DNA of 64,000 nt, from positions 2,232,001 through 2,296,000 of the forward strand of contig JAFREQ010000045.1 of NCBI GenBank assembly GCA_025331565.1, read 5' to 3'. The translations under genes and the position numbers were made by a program. The DNA comes from Holacanthus passer (taxonomy: Eukaryota > Chordata > Actinopteri > Pomacanthidae). Below, piece after piece: positions 1 through 13,100 of this stretch. The notes below the pieces were generated by a model. The model saw only the letters and a program-made list of their open reading frames with translations. It had not been told where the DNA came from and searched no databases. The number at the start of each line of letters is the position of its first letter. Within the stretch, counting starts at the first letter, position 1.

Positions 1-1648
1 CTTAAACAGGAAAGTCCTTTCTTTTCTGTTTAAATAACTTTTATAAATTAATCTTTGTGTCATACTGGCATCAGGAGTGTGTTTTCATCAACTGAAGAGG
101 GAATTAAAAATCTGCAAGTTTCTGAGTCTTTGATTTATATAATTTCTTCTTTTAGTAGCTGTTTATGACCACGGGGGACGAGAGGGGACATTTGTGTACT
201 TTCACAAATGAGGTACTGAAAGAGAGAGTGACCAAGAGACAGTAACTGGCATTTGTTGTATGTGAAGCAAGTAACAATAGCATAGCTAAAGTTAGAAACA
301 GCCACAGCTGAGACTGCTGTGTTAAAAAGTCAAGACAAAAGCTGCTGGAGATTAAACAGCCGTGGCGTACTGTGGGCTGAAATCCAGCAAGACCTTCAGG
401 TTTGTGTGATGGACTTAAAACATTAGAAAAATAACAGATATTGGATATAAGCTTGTAAATGAAGCCGACCACATGAGAAATTTATTTCACTGAGCCGCTG
501 TAAAAGTTGAACTGTGAGGTGCTTTTGTACTATGAGATTGATTTAAAGTATGTTGACTTTGTCATATTAGTAACTGATCATTTCCCCTTACTTTTGTAGA
601 GTAACAAACAAGCAAAGGCAGAAACAGAAAGACATAAAAATATGTATATTAACTCATACATACAGCACATACCATGCATACAGAGGCTTACATTTTATAA
701 ATTCCATACATGTGGCTATAACATGGATAAAGGAGGTAAAATTCATATTAAAAGATCAAACAAAAAGGATATAATTTGGACAAAAAATACAAAAGTAAGC
801 CCATGTTTACCTGCATGTCAGGCTCATCGGCAGAGACCTGCACCCATAAATGTGTTGCACTACTGGAGTTGCCCCCCACACTTTGCTCTCTGCTATATTT
901 ATCTCCACCGTCACCATAAAAGGCTGTGACTGCTGCTTGGACACTCTGGCAAGGGCCAATATTATTTTTGTTGTGTAGACCGCAGCCCTGTACGCACCTA
1001 CCTGCAGGTTTGCTGGGATATCAAGCTTTAAAGTGTGGAGTTGGACCATCTTTTCCTTTAAAGCTTGGAGTTTGGGGCTTTTCGTCCGGGGTAAGTGGCA
1101 CCTGGTGTGCAGGGATAAGATGTGATAAGCCAGGTTGTAGATGTTGCATATGTCTGTCCAAGCATGCTGAGAAAGTGTGTGACTGCCTGAAACTTATATC
1201 ATGTCTTGCCAGCTGATGTTGCAGGTTTGAATTTGCAGATTTCATGATGGTTAAAAGACTTTTCCCTCTTGTTTTTCTTTTTTGATCAAGGAAATATTAT
1301 GCAGTTTTTGGCTAGAATATCTTTTTTTTAACATATTTATATTGGCATGAAGGTGATTACATAATTTCTCCAAATATTATTTAGAGTTGATTTTTTTTTC
1401 CATCTTGAGAGCTAGATTAACTACCCATGTTCAACTATAAAGAACATGTTGAAGTAAATGAAAGCATGGCCAGTTTTTCAATTCAGCCAGTTACTGATTT
1501 CAACATTTCAACATTTAAAATTCAGTGAAACTTGCAGTATATTGTAAAAGTTAATCCACCTGCTCTTGAACACTAACAAACCACACAGACAAACAGATAG
1601 GCAGCAAGAAACTCAAAAACAGGGCTCGTACCAGGAGCGGCCTGCAGC
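1..1648 (+). other. Upstream region / 5' untranslated part of myom1
   Basis: AT-rich sequence without a coding segment I can support. It may hold the myom1 promoter and untranslated exons. The bases just before the ATG (CCTGCAGC) include a possible acceptor AG at 1646-1647. Confidence 0.4.
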
Positions 1649-4110
1649 ATGTCTGGATCTATACCGTTCTACCAGAAGCACCATCGCCACTATGACCGTG
1701 GCTACCGCAGCAAGGAGACAGAGTCTAAACTGAGCCAGTACCAGTCCAGCAGCAGATATAGTGCTGCCAGCAGCTCCTCCGCCACCAGCAGGAGCAGGGG
1801 GTAAGGAGGGGGAAGAGGATCATACCTTCATCAATCTTTGTCACAGGAAAGCCCTACTGCTCCCCTTTAACGCCATCACCCAACTGATCAAGCACTCCCC
1901 TGTCACAGCTTTGGGATCATCTTTCCTGCTAACCATCCTCTCTTTCACTTTGATCACCCCTCACACACACACACCTGAGGATCATTGCTCTTTATACTGG
2001 TTGATAATGGCTTTGAATCCTGCATGAAGCTCTTTGCATGAAGATGCCCTGTTTGCTTTTATGCACGCTGACAAACTCTCACCTTTAACTTCCAATATCT
2101 CCAAATAACTGAAATGATCATGGGAAGTAATGTTTTCCACTTCCATTCCATTTAGAAGAAAACCCTTTGTTAGATAAGCTGTAAGGAAATGCACTGTTAT
2201 GCAATGGCTGAGTTATGGTATATGGCATAGACTGAAATAGAATCTTGCCCTGTACATACCTTGTTGAAGGGAAAGTAACAAGTGACGGTTTGTCAGTCTT
2301 TTCCACTTGAAGTCTGAACCCCTGTGTTGTGGATTTAATACCTTCATACCCTGTAAGTATTTACATTATGTCTTGGAAACTTAGTATCTTCCCTTTATTT
2401 CCAAAAGATGTGAGGAGAGTTGTTGTTCATTAGTGACTGTTTCCATTGTCCAGCTTTGTGCAGTCCCTGTGTTGGTCAGCTGGGTTTTAATAAAGAATAT
2501 ACATATATGGGTCACATTAGTTTTCGTCAGTATATGTGTCTGTTGTTAAATGTTGAGTGATATGTTAAAGGAAAGAAGCAATTTTGCAATAAAAGAGTAA
2601 AATGATTATTAAAAATCATTAAATACTGCAACACAACAATAATGTTGATAGTGTGAAGAAGTTTGGTTTAATAGCAGATTCCCCAAACTCTGTGTTGATG
2701 TGTCACTAGAAAGTTGCTTTCAACCAGTTAGTGGCGATCCTATCTTTTACACTACCTGGCAAATCTTTAAATACGCTGGCCTGGAGAGTGTGAACAGGTC
2801 AGAGGGTTTAGGTTTTACTAACACCATCTGATCTTTACACTCACTGCTGGGCAGCACACCAGCCACCAAATCTGCACTGTGGTGAGGAAAGGAGACTTAT
2901 GATGTGATGAAGATTTAACAGTCAGGGTGGTTATGATATTGTCGTAATGTCAGAGATACAAATGCATTTATTTAGACACCAACATTGGATTTGTTATGTG
3001 AGATAACTTTTGCTGGACTTCAGTAATGAAACCAAAGCTCCCCATATTATAATCCATTTTAATGGGAGTTGCAGCAGCCTTGATCCTGGAAAGTCAAGAG
3101 AATGTAAATGGTCAGAGCTAAAGGGAGAGTGACCCAGATTGATAGAGGAAAATGAGGGCAGCTGCCCTGTCACCCTTCTTGCCCCCGCCTCCTTATCAGG
3201 TTCTTGTTATCTCATACCCTGAGCTCCCACCCCCGACTGTATGAGTGCTGCAGATAGTGTGGCCACAAACAATCTGTGTGGCGTCGGACCAAAAATCTAA
3301 CTTGTCATCCCTTTGCCTAATTAATCTTAAGAAAGGACATAGAGAGATAATTGTAGTATGACTGTGTATTTCTGTATGTATGAGGATTTGTTCTACAATA
3401 TTAGGTGTATTCTCAGATTTGTGGTTCTTATTATACTAGATTGCAGCGAAAGAGTAGCTTGGGTCTGTTAATGACTGAATAATAGAATTACTGTTTTCAA
3501 TGGACCTAAGTGGTTTCGTATCAGATGACTTTATTGTGGAAATATTCAAAACTAAACCATCCACACTCCTTCCCCACTTTAATCTACAACCCACCTCCCC
3601 TCACCCTGGCTTCATCCCCACATGTTGATTGTATGTCATTAGTTGACCTGTCTAGCTGCCGGGCTGATGGTATTTTATATGTCCCAGACTTAAAGTGTCT
3701 TCACATTCTGGGCTGGACGCAAGCAGACTGAGCCCCGTACCAAAGAGAGCCAAGCCAACTTACTTGGCTGTGGATAAAGAGAACCAAATCATCGGCTATG
3801 TAGTGCCTATCTTCAGGGGCAGGTAAAAAAAAAAAACATCCATCCAAGAATGTTTTGCAAAATCAAGTTATCTCCGTTTTAATGATATACCTTGCTCCCC
3901 ACATCCATCGCTGGCTCTGCTCTACGAACTCCTAGTCAAGAGTTTGCCACGGGATTTTCGGATACAGAGGAGGCAAGGGTGAGGGACACTGCTGCGTACA
4001 TGGCTCGCAGGGATTTGTTCACCAGTGGCGTGGAGATGGAGAGGTCAGAGCTGATCTCCAGGAAGGAGGCCATGCGCGAGTCGGCCGAACGCATCTCTCT
4101 GAATAAAAGG
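1649..4110 (+). CDS. myom1: myom1 exons 1-3: myosin-binding head (My1)
   Basis: Exons 1649-1800, 3727-3822 and 3936-4110 encode residues 1-141. Exon 1 is basic and Ser/Tyr-rich. Exon 2 carries LSPVPKRAKPTYLAVDKENQ, aligning with human LSPKPKRAKHSLLSGEEKEN. Exon 3 carries SDTEEARVRDTAAYMARRD and ends AERISLNKR. In mammals this unstructured head binds myosin rods. It is shorter than in human because the Ser/Thr/Lys repeat block is absent. The exon 3 donor is GTCAGT, weaker than its neighbours. The 1.9-kb intron 1 and 1.0-kb intron 3 hold no other coding segment that I can recognise. Confidence 0.85.
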
Positions 4111-7100
4111 GTCAGTGGGGGAATCCTACATGGAGCTGTTTTGAGGTCATACAGGACGGCATAGACTTTTACAACAACACTTTTTACTTCACAGAACATC
4201 AGTGACATGATGTGACATGATCATATCAATGTCCAGTTCATTGCGTCACAGATGGGCTTCTCCCACTTGTAATATCACAGTAGACCATTATCTTTCATGA
4301 TATCACAGATTGTTTTTGTTCCTTGGGAGAGCACAATAGACTTTATCCTTCATGACATCACAAATTGTCTTTTTGCACTTGTGATGTCACAGTAGATCAC
4401 AATATTTGATGGCATCGCAGACTGTCTTATGGTACTTATGTCAGTATAATTGATCATTTCTTTCATGGCACCACAAAATGTCTAAATCAAAGTGAGGAAA
4501 AAATATCAGTTGATTTTAAAATGAGGTTGCATAACACAATTATCTTATCTACAAATTTGCATAACTGAGCATAATTAAGTGCAGTACTGCTTAAGACTAC
4601 CAAGTGCCTGTGGCTAAGTAGTTACTACTACTCCTTACACAAGGAAGTTATTTATGTCCCTGGGTGATTATGTGAAGCAGAACCTGACCATTCACTGAGC
4701 ATCATAAAAGCCACAGTGACGCCCTCACTGTATTTATCTCCACTCTGCCAGATAGCCTTACTACTGGGTGACAAATTCCTCAGGTGATCGTGTTTCTTGA
4801 GACACAGGGAGGCAGTGTCCCCATGGTGTTGTCATATTATGATGACTTACTGGATGTACAACGACAAGGGGCCTCAAACACCCCGAGCTATTTGTAGGAC
4901 ATAATGAACAACACGCACTCACACTCATAACACTTGTTGAAAAGTACATACATCATGCATGTGCAAATCAAGATATGTTGGGATCTTGCTCAGTTTGTGA
5001 GTGTAAAAGCTTTGGTTTTGCTTCAACCCTGCAGTGAATTCTTGGTGATATCATGAGGATTTGAAAAAATGCTTTGTTTGGTTTCACAGTTGATAGAAAA
5101 TGATAGAAGTGATTTGAGGCTGAAGTACTCTTCTATTTTTCTATTTATAGATCCATGAACACGAGGAACACTTCAAGCGCATGAACGAAGACAGCCTGAT
5201 GCACCCCCCGGAGTTTGTGATTAAACCTCGCTCCCACACCGTGTGGGAGAAGCAGTGTGTGCGTCTGCATTGCACTGTCAGCGGCTGGCCGGACCCACGG
5301 GTCGTCTGGTAGGTCACATACATCACCAACAAGACAAGCATCCTCATGTCGGTCCTTTCTGTCCCCTTGACATCCTGCTTATTCCTTTGACCTCCATCTA
5401 CTTTTCATTGCTTTTTTGTTTTCCTCTTAATTCTGCTTCATCCTCTTTAAGTTCTTTCTGTTTCGTCTGTTCTGTCTTCTTTCATGTTTTCTGCCAACCT
5501 TAAGGTACAAAAACAATGTGGCAATTGACCCTCTTGCCAGCCCTGGCAAGTATAAACTGGAGAGCAGATACAGCGTGCACTCACTGGAGATTAACAGGTA
5601 GGTGTAGCTTCTAGCCACTGAAACATCTTGTGCCATAGTTTAATATGTGAACACCAATGGATTTTGAAAGAAGTCCTTACAGAAAGTCCTGGAATTTGCA
5701 TACCACTCAGCTTGTGACTTCTTTGGCATTGGTATTGGCTTCATCTTTCAGTCATGATTGTACCCAGCAGGAGGAACTAAAGCTTCAGTCTTTATGCGTG
5801 AGATGGTTATGTTTATATAAATTGAATAATAATGATAATACTAATAATAATCTTTATTTATAGAGCACTTTCCTAACCCACATTGCAAAGTGCGTCACAC
5901 AAAGCAACAACTTCAGAACAAGCAAAGCATAAAAACAATTTCTGATAGAGTAGTAAAATTAAACCAGCAAAGAACAGCCAATAGAAATAAAGTAAAACCA
6001 GGAAAAGCTCTCAGATAGAAGCATTTTTTAAGAAGAGATTTAAAAGAGACCTGTTTTACCTCAAGCAGCTCATTCCGTAACTTCAAGGCTCTCGACTGCA
6101 AATGATTTGTCACCTCTAGTTTTCAACCTCAGGAACAGATAGAAGACCTCTACCTGAGGATCTCAGGCTATGTACTGACTCGTATGTGACTAAGAGGTCA
6201 GATATATATCAAGGAGAGAGGCCGTGTAGAGCTTTAAAAGTCAGCAGTGAGATCTTAAAATCGATTCTAAAACATGAGAGGAGGCATTGCAAGGAGGCTG
6301 AAACAGGTATAATGTGGTCGCTTCTCTTGGATCTTTTTAAAAGCCTTCCTCACACGGAGGAACAAGCGACCTTTATCACCTTTTATCAGAATATGTAAAC
6401 TATAGTATGACTGTTGATTTCCGTTATGTACTGCACACTTTCATGTACAGGGACCAACGCCATCTGGTGCAGATGACATCACCAGTGGTGTCTATTTATT
6501 GCCGGAGTATTCCTGGTCAGGAGTCATGGAAGGCTTTACAGTCAAGGGCTCACATAGTTGGTATTATTTACATGGTTGAGAGGGCTGAGGTTGAGGTGGG
6601 GGAAGGGCGCGGCACACGTGAATCCTTAAGAGAGAGAATGTGCACATCATGGACATTGATCAGCTGATGTTCTCCTCTTTCAGATGTGATTTTGATGACA
6701 CAGCGCAGTATCGCGTCTCTGCCATGAACGCCCAGGGGGAGCTGTCTGCTTTTGCCTCCGTCGTTGTTAAGAGTAGGTTTCAACCAATGCTCTCAAAATA
6801 AACACACTGTCAACAACAGCTTTCATCATCACATTTAAAATCACAAGAAAATCACCATAAATCAGTGTGTAAAGTTTCATGAAACATAGCATCTGACCCT
6901 TGTCATATGGTTTTAATGTCTTGTCAGTCAAATATTTAACATGCAGGTCATCACTATGCATGTGTTGTATATACTGTATTAATAGCAACTGCTGTTTTTC
7001 TTCATAGGGTTCAAAGGTGAAATTGATGAGTCCCTCCCAACACCCAGACGTAAGTGTGAATTTACACTGTATTTGTTTTTTTTCATTGAATGCCGTATCG

Positions 7101-10100
7101 TGGTTGCACTTGTTTACTACATGTTGACATTATTTGCACATCCAGCAGACACTGGGCAACATCAACATGCATTTGGAGTTTCGCTTCTCGCCACCAGATT
7201 AATATAAGTCATACATTCATTCTCCTTATAGCTCTGTTTTGGTCTCCACCAACTCTTGAGCCTGAACAGCAGATTTTCTGGCTGTAAAAGCAAAACAATG
7301 AGCTAAAAGAGGCTAAAATGCTCCACAGAGCCAAAACCATTGTGCAATGATAAGGATGATAATAATGCTCTCTGGGTTTTTCCATTACAAGTGACTGATT
7401 TCACATCGCATGTTAAATGTTAAAATAATGCAGCTTTAATGTTGAATTTATTGTTCTTTCTAAATAATAATTCTATATTGAAATATTAACATTACTCATG
7501 CTGGGTTACCTGCTCATACATGACCTGCAGGGATGAGTGGGATGTGGTGGGTTGTGGGCAGGAAAAAACAGTGGGTGCTACTTCACTAACAGCTTCTTTG
7601 TTTTCTGGATGCTGCGGCGCCAAAACAGGAACCAGTACTGAAGGTAACAGGGTCGCAAGAATCTGGTTTGAAACTGTTTTGGTGAACTTGATGTTTCCAC
7701 TGACCACTTCGACTGTGTCCGTGCATGACCACTGCTGTCTGGATGGAAATTGTTCAGCATTTCCAGCACTTTGTGACGACATTAAATGAAATAGAATGTA
7801 TTGATAAGAGCAGCCAAGTGTTACAACCTTTTTTTGTATTTTATTGTATCCTAATTGTATTTCCAACTAATTCAGCAAGTGAATTCACAGAATATTACAT
7901 GTGTCCGTGTCTATTGTGTTTCACTATTTAATGCACGAAAACAACTTGTCATATTTCATCTTGTTCTTTTTGTGAGCACTGTACTGTCATTTCAGAGTCA
8001 CTCTTTCAGTCTGTATTTGTTTTTCATCCTTTATTCCTACACAATTGATATGTGTTCTCTCCTCCCCCTTCTTCTGCCTGAAATTTTTAATCAAGCTTGT
8101 TGTTCATGTTTTTGTATTTTTTTTTACCTGTGAATATTATTATCAAGATAATTTTCTGTCTTTTTCACAGAGCAAAGTTTTGTTCTTCCACTTGTCTGTC
8201 ACACATATGCAAACTGTTTGCACATTGATGCTGGTCCAAGCTCTGACTCTGCTCCCTCCTGCTCTGTCTGTAGATGGCCCAGTGTCGGAGTATGGCATCA
8301 CCTTCAAGACTCACATTGTTGAGAAGTTTGGTGTATCATTTGGAAGAGAGGGCGAGACTATGAGTCTGGGATGTACGGTCATCATTTATCCTGCCCTGCA
8401 CCGCTACCAGCCAGAGGTCCAGTGGTACAGAGATGGTGAGCAGACAACTATAATGGATTTGTATACAGTAAGATTTTGTGCATGTTACTGAGCCACCCTC
8501 CATCTTTTTTCCCCCAGATGTTCTGCTGTCTGCGTCTAAATGGAACCACATGCACTGGAGTGGAGATCGAGCCACGCTGACACTCACACACCTCAACAAA
8601 GAGGATGAGGGACTCTACACCCTGCGCGTCACCACCAAGTCTGGATATGAAACCTACTCCGCCTATGTCTTTGTCAGAGGTGAGTACAGCTTCCCTCAGA
8701 GTGATCTAGTCATTAAAAAGTTAGATGGCTCTCTAACTTTTGTTAAGAAAAAAATGCTGCTATTGTGCATAAAATATCTCATTTGGGTCTTTATGTTGTG
8801 CACTGTAGTTTCGACCATCCCACATTTCTCACACATATACACGCATTCCAGAAACAGAGTTTTATATCTCCCTGCCGACATTTTCAATCCCACTCAACAC
8901 AACTTTAATGCAGCCTGATTCCCTCAGCTTTGTTTTTATCAAGCATGTCATCAGATCAAGGTCGAACGTCCTCTGGCACCTCATGACAATACCACATTTA
9001 ATAGTCCAAGTGTTTGAATATGAGCAAGTGGTTTTAAATAGGATATCTCTAATAGAGACCCCACCGGGTGGCAACTCCCTGGCATCTGTTTGAATACCGT
9101 GGAAAAAGCGGTCGGTGTAGCTTATCTTTGCTGCCTTCAGAGACAATCTGACCTTTAAAGCTTCAGCTTCTACACATGTTGAGTACGAACATGCCAGAAA
9201 ATAGACCCAGTCGTCCTCGGGGTCGCCCAGTAAAGAAAGGGCCAGGTACATGTCTCCATAACAAAATGCTGTATGATCCTGGCTGGAGTCAGGCTATTCT
9301 CAGAGAGCTCAGCTGTGGAATGAGTCTGGCTGTGAGGTAAATACTGTAAATATCTGCTTCAAGGAGAAACAATAGGCTGCCCAGTTTCCTTACTGCTCTT
9401 TGTGAGCAAACACACTCCCTGGTTATAATTAGCTCCTCTTGTTTTATCTCCTTATGGTCATTTGATGAAGCTGCTCTATTAAGAAAATTTCTCTTTTGTA
9501 ATTTTTTTTACCTGTTGCGTCTTTCAAAAGTGTCATTTTGCAGATAATTTAAAAAGGAAGTAAGATGCCTTTATAGGTGATAAAATACAGGTTGTATCCA
9601 GATGATACATGCTCTTACTTTTTAATTCGTCTCCTGTCTGTAGTGTGGACATCACAACAGCAGATGCCCTGACTTTACCTTTGCGTTTCTTTAAGAGTCA
9701 CCTCTCTTATCCCCTTTCACTCCGGGGCGGGCTACTGCTAATTCTGTCCTCCTGCCGCTGATGGCTCTCGGCTTGTGTTTGACTTGAGGACCAGGAACAT
9801 TCCTGGCATCGAGTCCTGCCGCTCCACAGTTCAGCACAGGCCACAGCTCACCTTAAAACAAGCAGCTACGTTAGAGGCAATAAGTCAAATAAATATGAAA
9901 AAGCAGATTTGTTCAGAATGTCTGACAGTTGTTGCTGTTTGTGTTAGATGCTGATGCTGAGGTCGAAGGAGCTCCCGGTGCCCCTCTGGATGTGCGCTGT
10001 TTGGATGCCAATAAAGATTACATTATTGTCACCTGGAAGCAGCCAGCTGTCGATGGTGGAAACTCCATCCTGGGCTACTTTGTGGACAGGTCAGTCGTCG

Positions 10101-13100
10101 TACTGCTGCCTGTTATTACTCTAAAATATCTGTCAATCATCTCACAGCAGTCATCTGGATAAGAACAATCAAAGAGTTAAAGAAATGGTTTGAGACACTT
10201 TGCTTCTCTCCGCTCATGATTTGATGAGGGTGATTTCAAAAAAATGAAACATTTCAATTAAAACCAAAGTATGTAAAACTTATATTGTAATATTTGTGCA
10301 GATGTGAGGTTGGAACCACCCACTGGATTCAGTGCAATGACACTCCGGTGAAGTTTGCCCGTTTCCCCGTCACTGGGCTGGTGGAGGGTCGGTCCTACAC
10401 CTTCCGTGTGCGCGCCGTCAACAAGAGTGGCATGAGCCGCCCGTCCAGAGTCTCTGAGCCGGTGGCCGCCATGGACCCGGCCGACCGCGCCCGCATGAGA
10501 GGTACCGCAGCCTTTACTGTGTGTCAGGTCAGGTCAGTGAGAGGAATCATGTTGTAATGTTTTAAAGGCTTTACCACAACCACTACTTGAGATAAAAAAA
10601 TCTGGTTAGAAAGACACTTTTTGATCTGGAAATGGACCAATTAAAATAAGTGGATATTGGTCCCATTACATTCATAACTATTACATGACGATCATCTACT
10701 TGTTGTCAGGTACCTCTGCTCCCTGGACCGGCCAAATCATTGTCACAGAGGAGGAGCCTGCAGGTAGGAAGTCTAATTTTTAATATCAGTCATATCCACC
10801 ACAATATGACATCAAGGTCACGTTTGCCTGTTTTTCTTTTGTGTTTATAATCCTAATTCTTTTGACCGTCAGAGGGCATCGTTCCAGGCCGACCTCTTGA
10901 GCTGCAGGTGACAGAGGCAACCAAGAACTATGTGGTGCTGAGCTGGAAGCCACCTGGAGAGAAAGGCCTTGAGGGTGTCATGTACTATGTGGAAAAGGTA
11001 AATTAAACCTATTTAACAACATTTTCTTACGTGTTAAACCAGTGTTTCTGTGACGACCTCGTGTCCTTGTTTCTCAGTGTGTCTCAGGCACAGACAGCTG
11101 GCAGAGGGTGAACACAGAGATCCCGGTCAAGTCTCCTCGCTTTGCGCTGTTTGATCTTGCAGAGGGGAAATCCTACAGCTTCCGCGTCCGCTGCTGCAAC
11201 TCGGCCGGCGTGGGCGAGCCGTCTGACCCGACTGAGGCCACCACAGTTGGAGACAAGCTTGGTCAGGAAACACACACACATGCATCATAACAGCAGCAGT
11301 TCTTAGTTGATGAACCAAAAAATGTCCAACGCTCTGGTCCACAGATATCCCATCTGCCCCAAGCAAGGTTGTCCCGACCAGAAACACAGACACATCAGTG
11401 GTTGTGTCTTGGCAAGCGTCCTCTGATGCTAAAGAGTTGGTGGGATACTACATCGAGGAGAGTCTGGTGGGCAGCAACGTGTGGGAGCCATGCAACAACA
11501 AGCCTGTCAATGCCACCAGGTAAAATCACACCTCTGTCTTTTTTAACCAAGATCTATAAAGGCTAGTTGCTACAGGAATGTATTGCTGGTTAATCTGCAG
11601 GTTCATCTGCCACGGCCTGATGACGGGAGAGAAGTACGTGTTCAGGGTGAGGGCAGTGAATGCAGCAGGGCTCAGCCAGTTCTCCCAGGAGTCTGAGCCT
11701 GTGGAGGTGAAGGCTGCTATTGGTGAGTAAAACTGAGGGTTCACACGTCAATACGAGAAGCTAATGAAGGAGTCAGAGGATACTGAGAATTACAGATGTT
11801 TGTATATTCATGTGTGGTTTAAAGGAAAACTCCACCCTAAAAAGATCTGTTTAATAATGTTTAAATCAGCTGTTGGTGTTGGAACTTGCATTTCTGAATT
11901 TATTTTGTTATGACTTCTTTTCGTTATTATGTTAATAATTTCTGTGATATTTAATTTGACAAGAAGAATTTAAGATATTTGTTTGTACATGATGTTGAAG
12001 GTTACCACTGTTGTCTTCACGTCTTTATATCATCAGCATCTATTGTCCCACACTTTCTCCACCATGGTTCCACTCTGTCACCCTGTCACGTTGTTCTACA
12101 CTGTTATGTTATGTACCCACCTACCTACATCCACATCCAACCCCCACCCCTCCTGCCCCTCCCTGCACAGCCTGAGGCGGGGTCAGGGTCAGGACTTGTA
12201 GACTTCCTCTAATTTGGGTCAGTGCGATCCAATTCAGCGGTTGTTACAAACCAGCCCAATGTCACACACCACCACCCCCCATTTCCCTCATCTGTCCCGG
12301 GCACAAGACGTGTCGGCAACCCCCACATGGTGCTGAAGGTACCACCACGAACACCTCTCCCTCCCCTCCGGTGCCCTTGAGCTGCACTGAGTTTCTGTTT
12401 TAACCTCCATGTTAGCAGCTAACCTGGCAGTAGTATTGCTCTGTTCAATAGTGAACTAGATTTTAATGACTGGACTATAACTTCTTTATGAACTGAGTTA
12501 AACACTCACACTCTACATCATACACACACACAGCGCCGCCTGACTGACCTACTTTATGCGAATGGGTGGATAAAAATTGTGTTTGGGCGGCATGAGATAA
12601 TCAGGGCTATTTTTGTACCATCTGGGCAGTTTCTTTCGACAGAACTTATAATATACTTTCCCACTGTCATCCTTTACAGAAAACTTTTGTACTAAACCTT
12701 TCAGAAAACTCTTAAACACACATATAAAAAATATGACCTATAACAATTTAGCTTATTAGTAGGTCGAGAATCATAAATTTCAATAACTCAGCATCTTTTA
12801 CAATATCAAGATATGATTTTACTGAAAGTTAATCAATGATAATATTGATTTAGAGCCTGGCTCTAACACACAGACCAATCCAGCTGCAGTGATAATTATC
12901 AGTGATGCTCTTTCTGATCTCCTGCATGTGTTCCCTAAAGTCTCTCTGCATTATGACTAATATCACTTTCAGCCTTTGGATGTCACTCATTCACTGGCCA
13001 GCTTTGTGCTGAGCAGCATGCTCTGTTTTCCCTTATGAAACACACTTAGTAAAAATGCCAATGGATTACTTGAACAGTCATTCATGCAGATGTATTAGTA

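Noticed and set aside
5141..5150. CTATTTATAG, a perfect MEF2-type string, before myom1 exon 4
   Set aside because: It coincides with a splice acceptor and an AT-rich tract; one 10-mer in 64 kb of AT-rich DNA is expected by chance, and another is at 32815.
7492..7866. 124-codon minus-strand open frame in myom1 intron 7
   Set aside because: Overlapping frames on both strands are open there by chance; no splice sites of matching phase and no recognisable protein.
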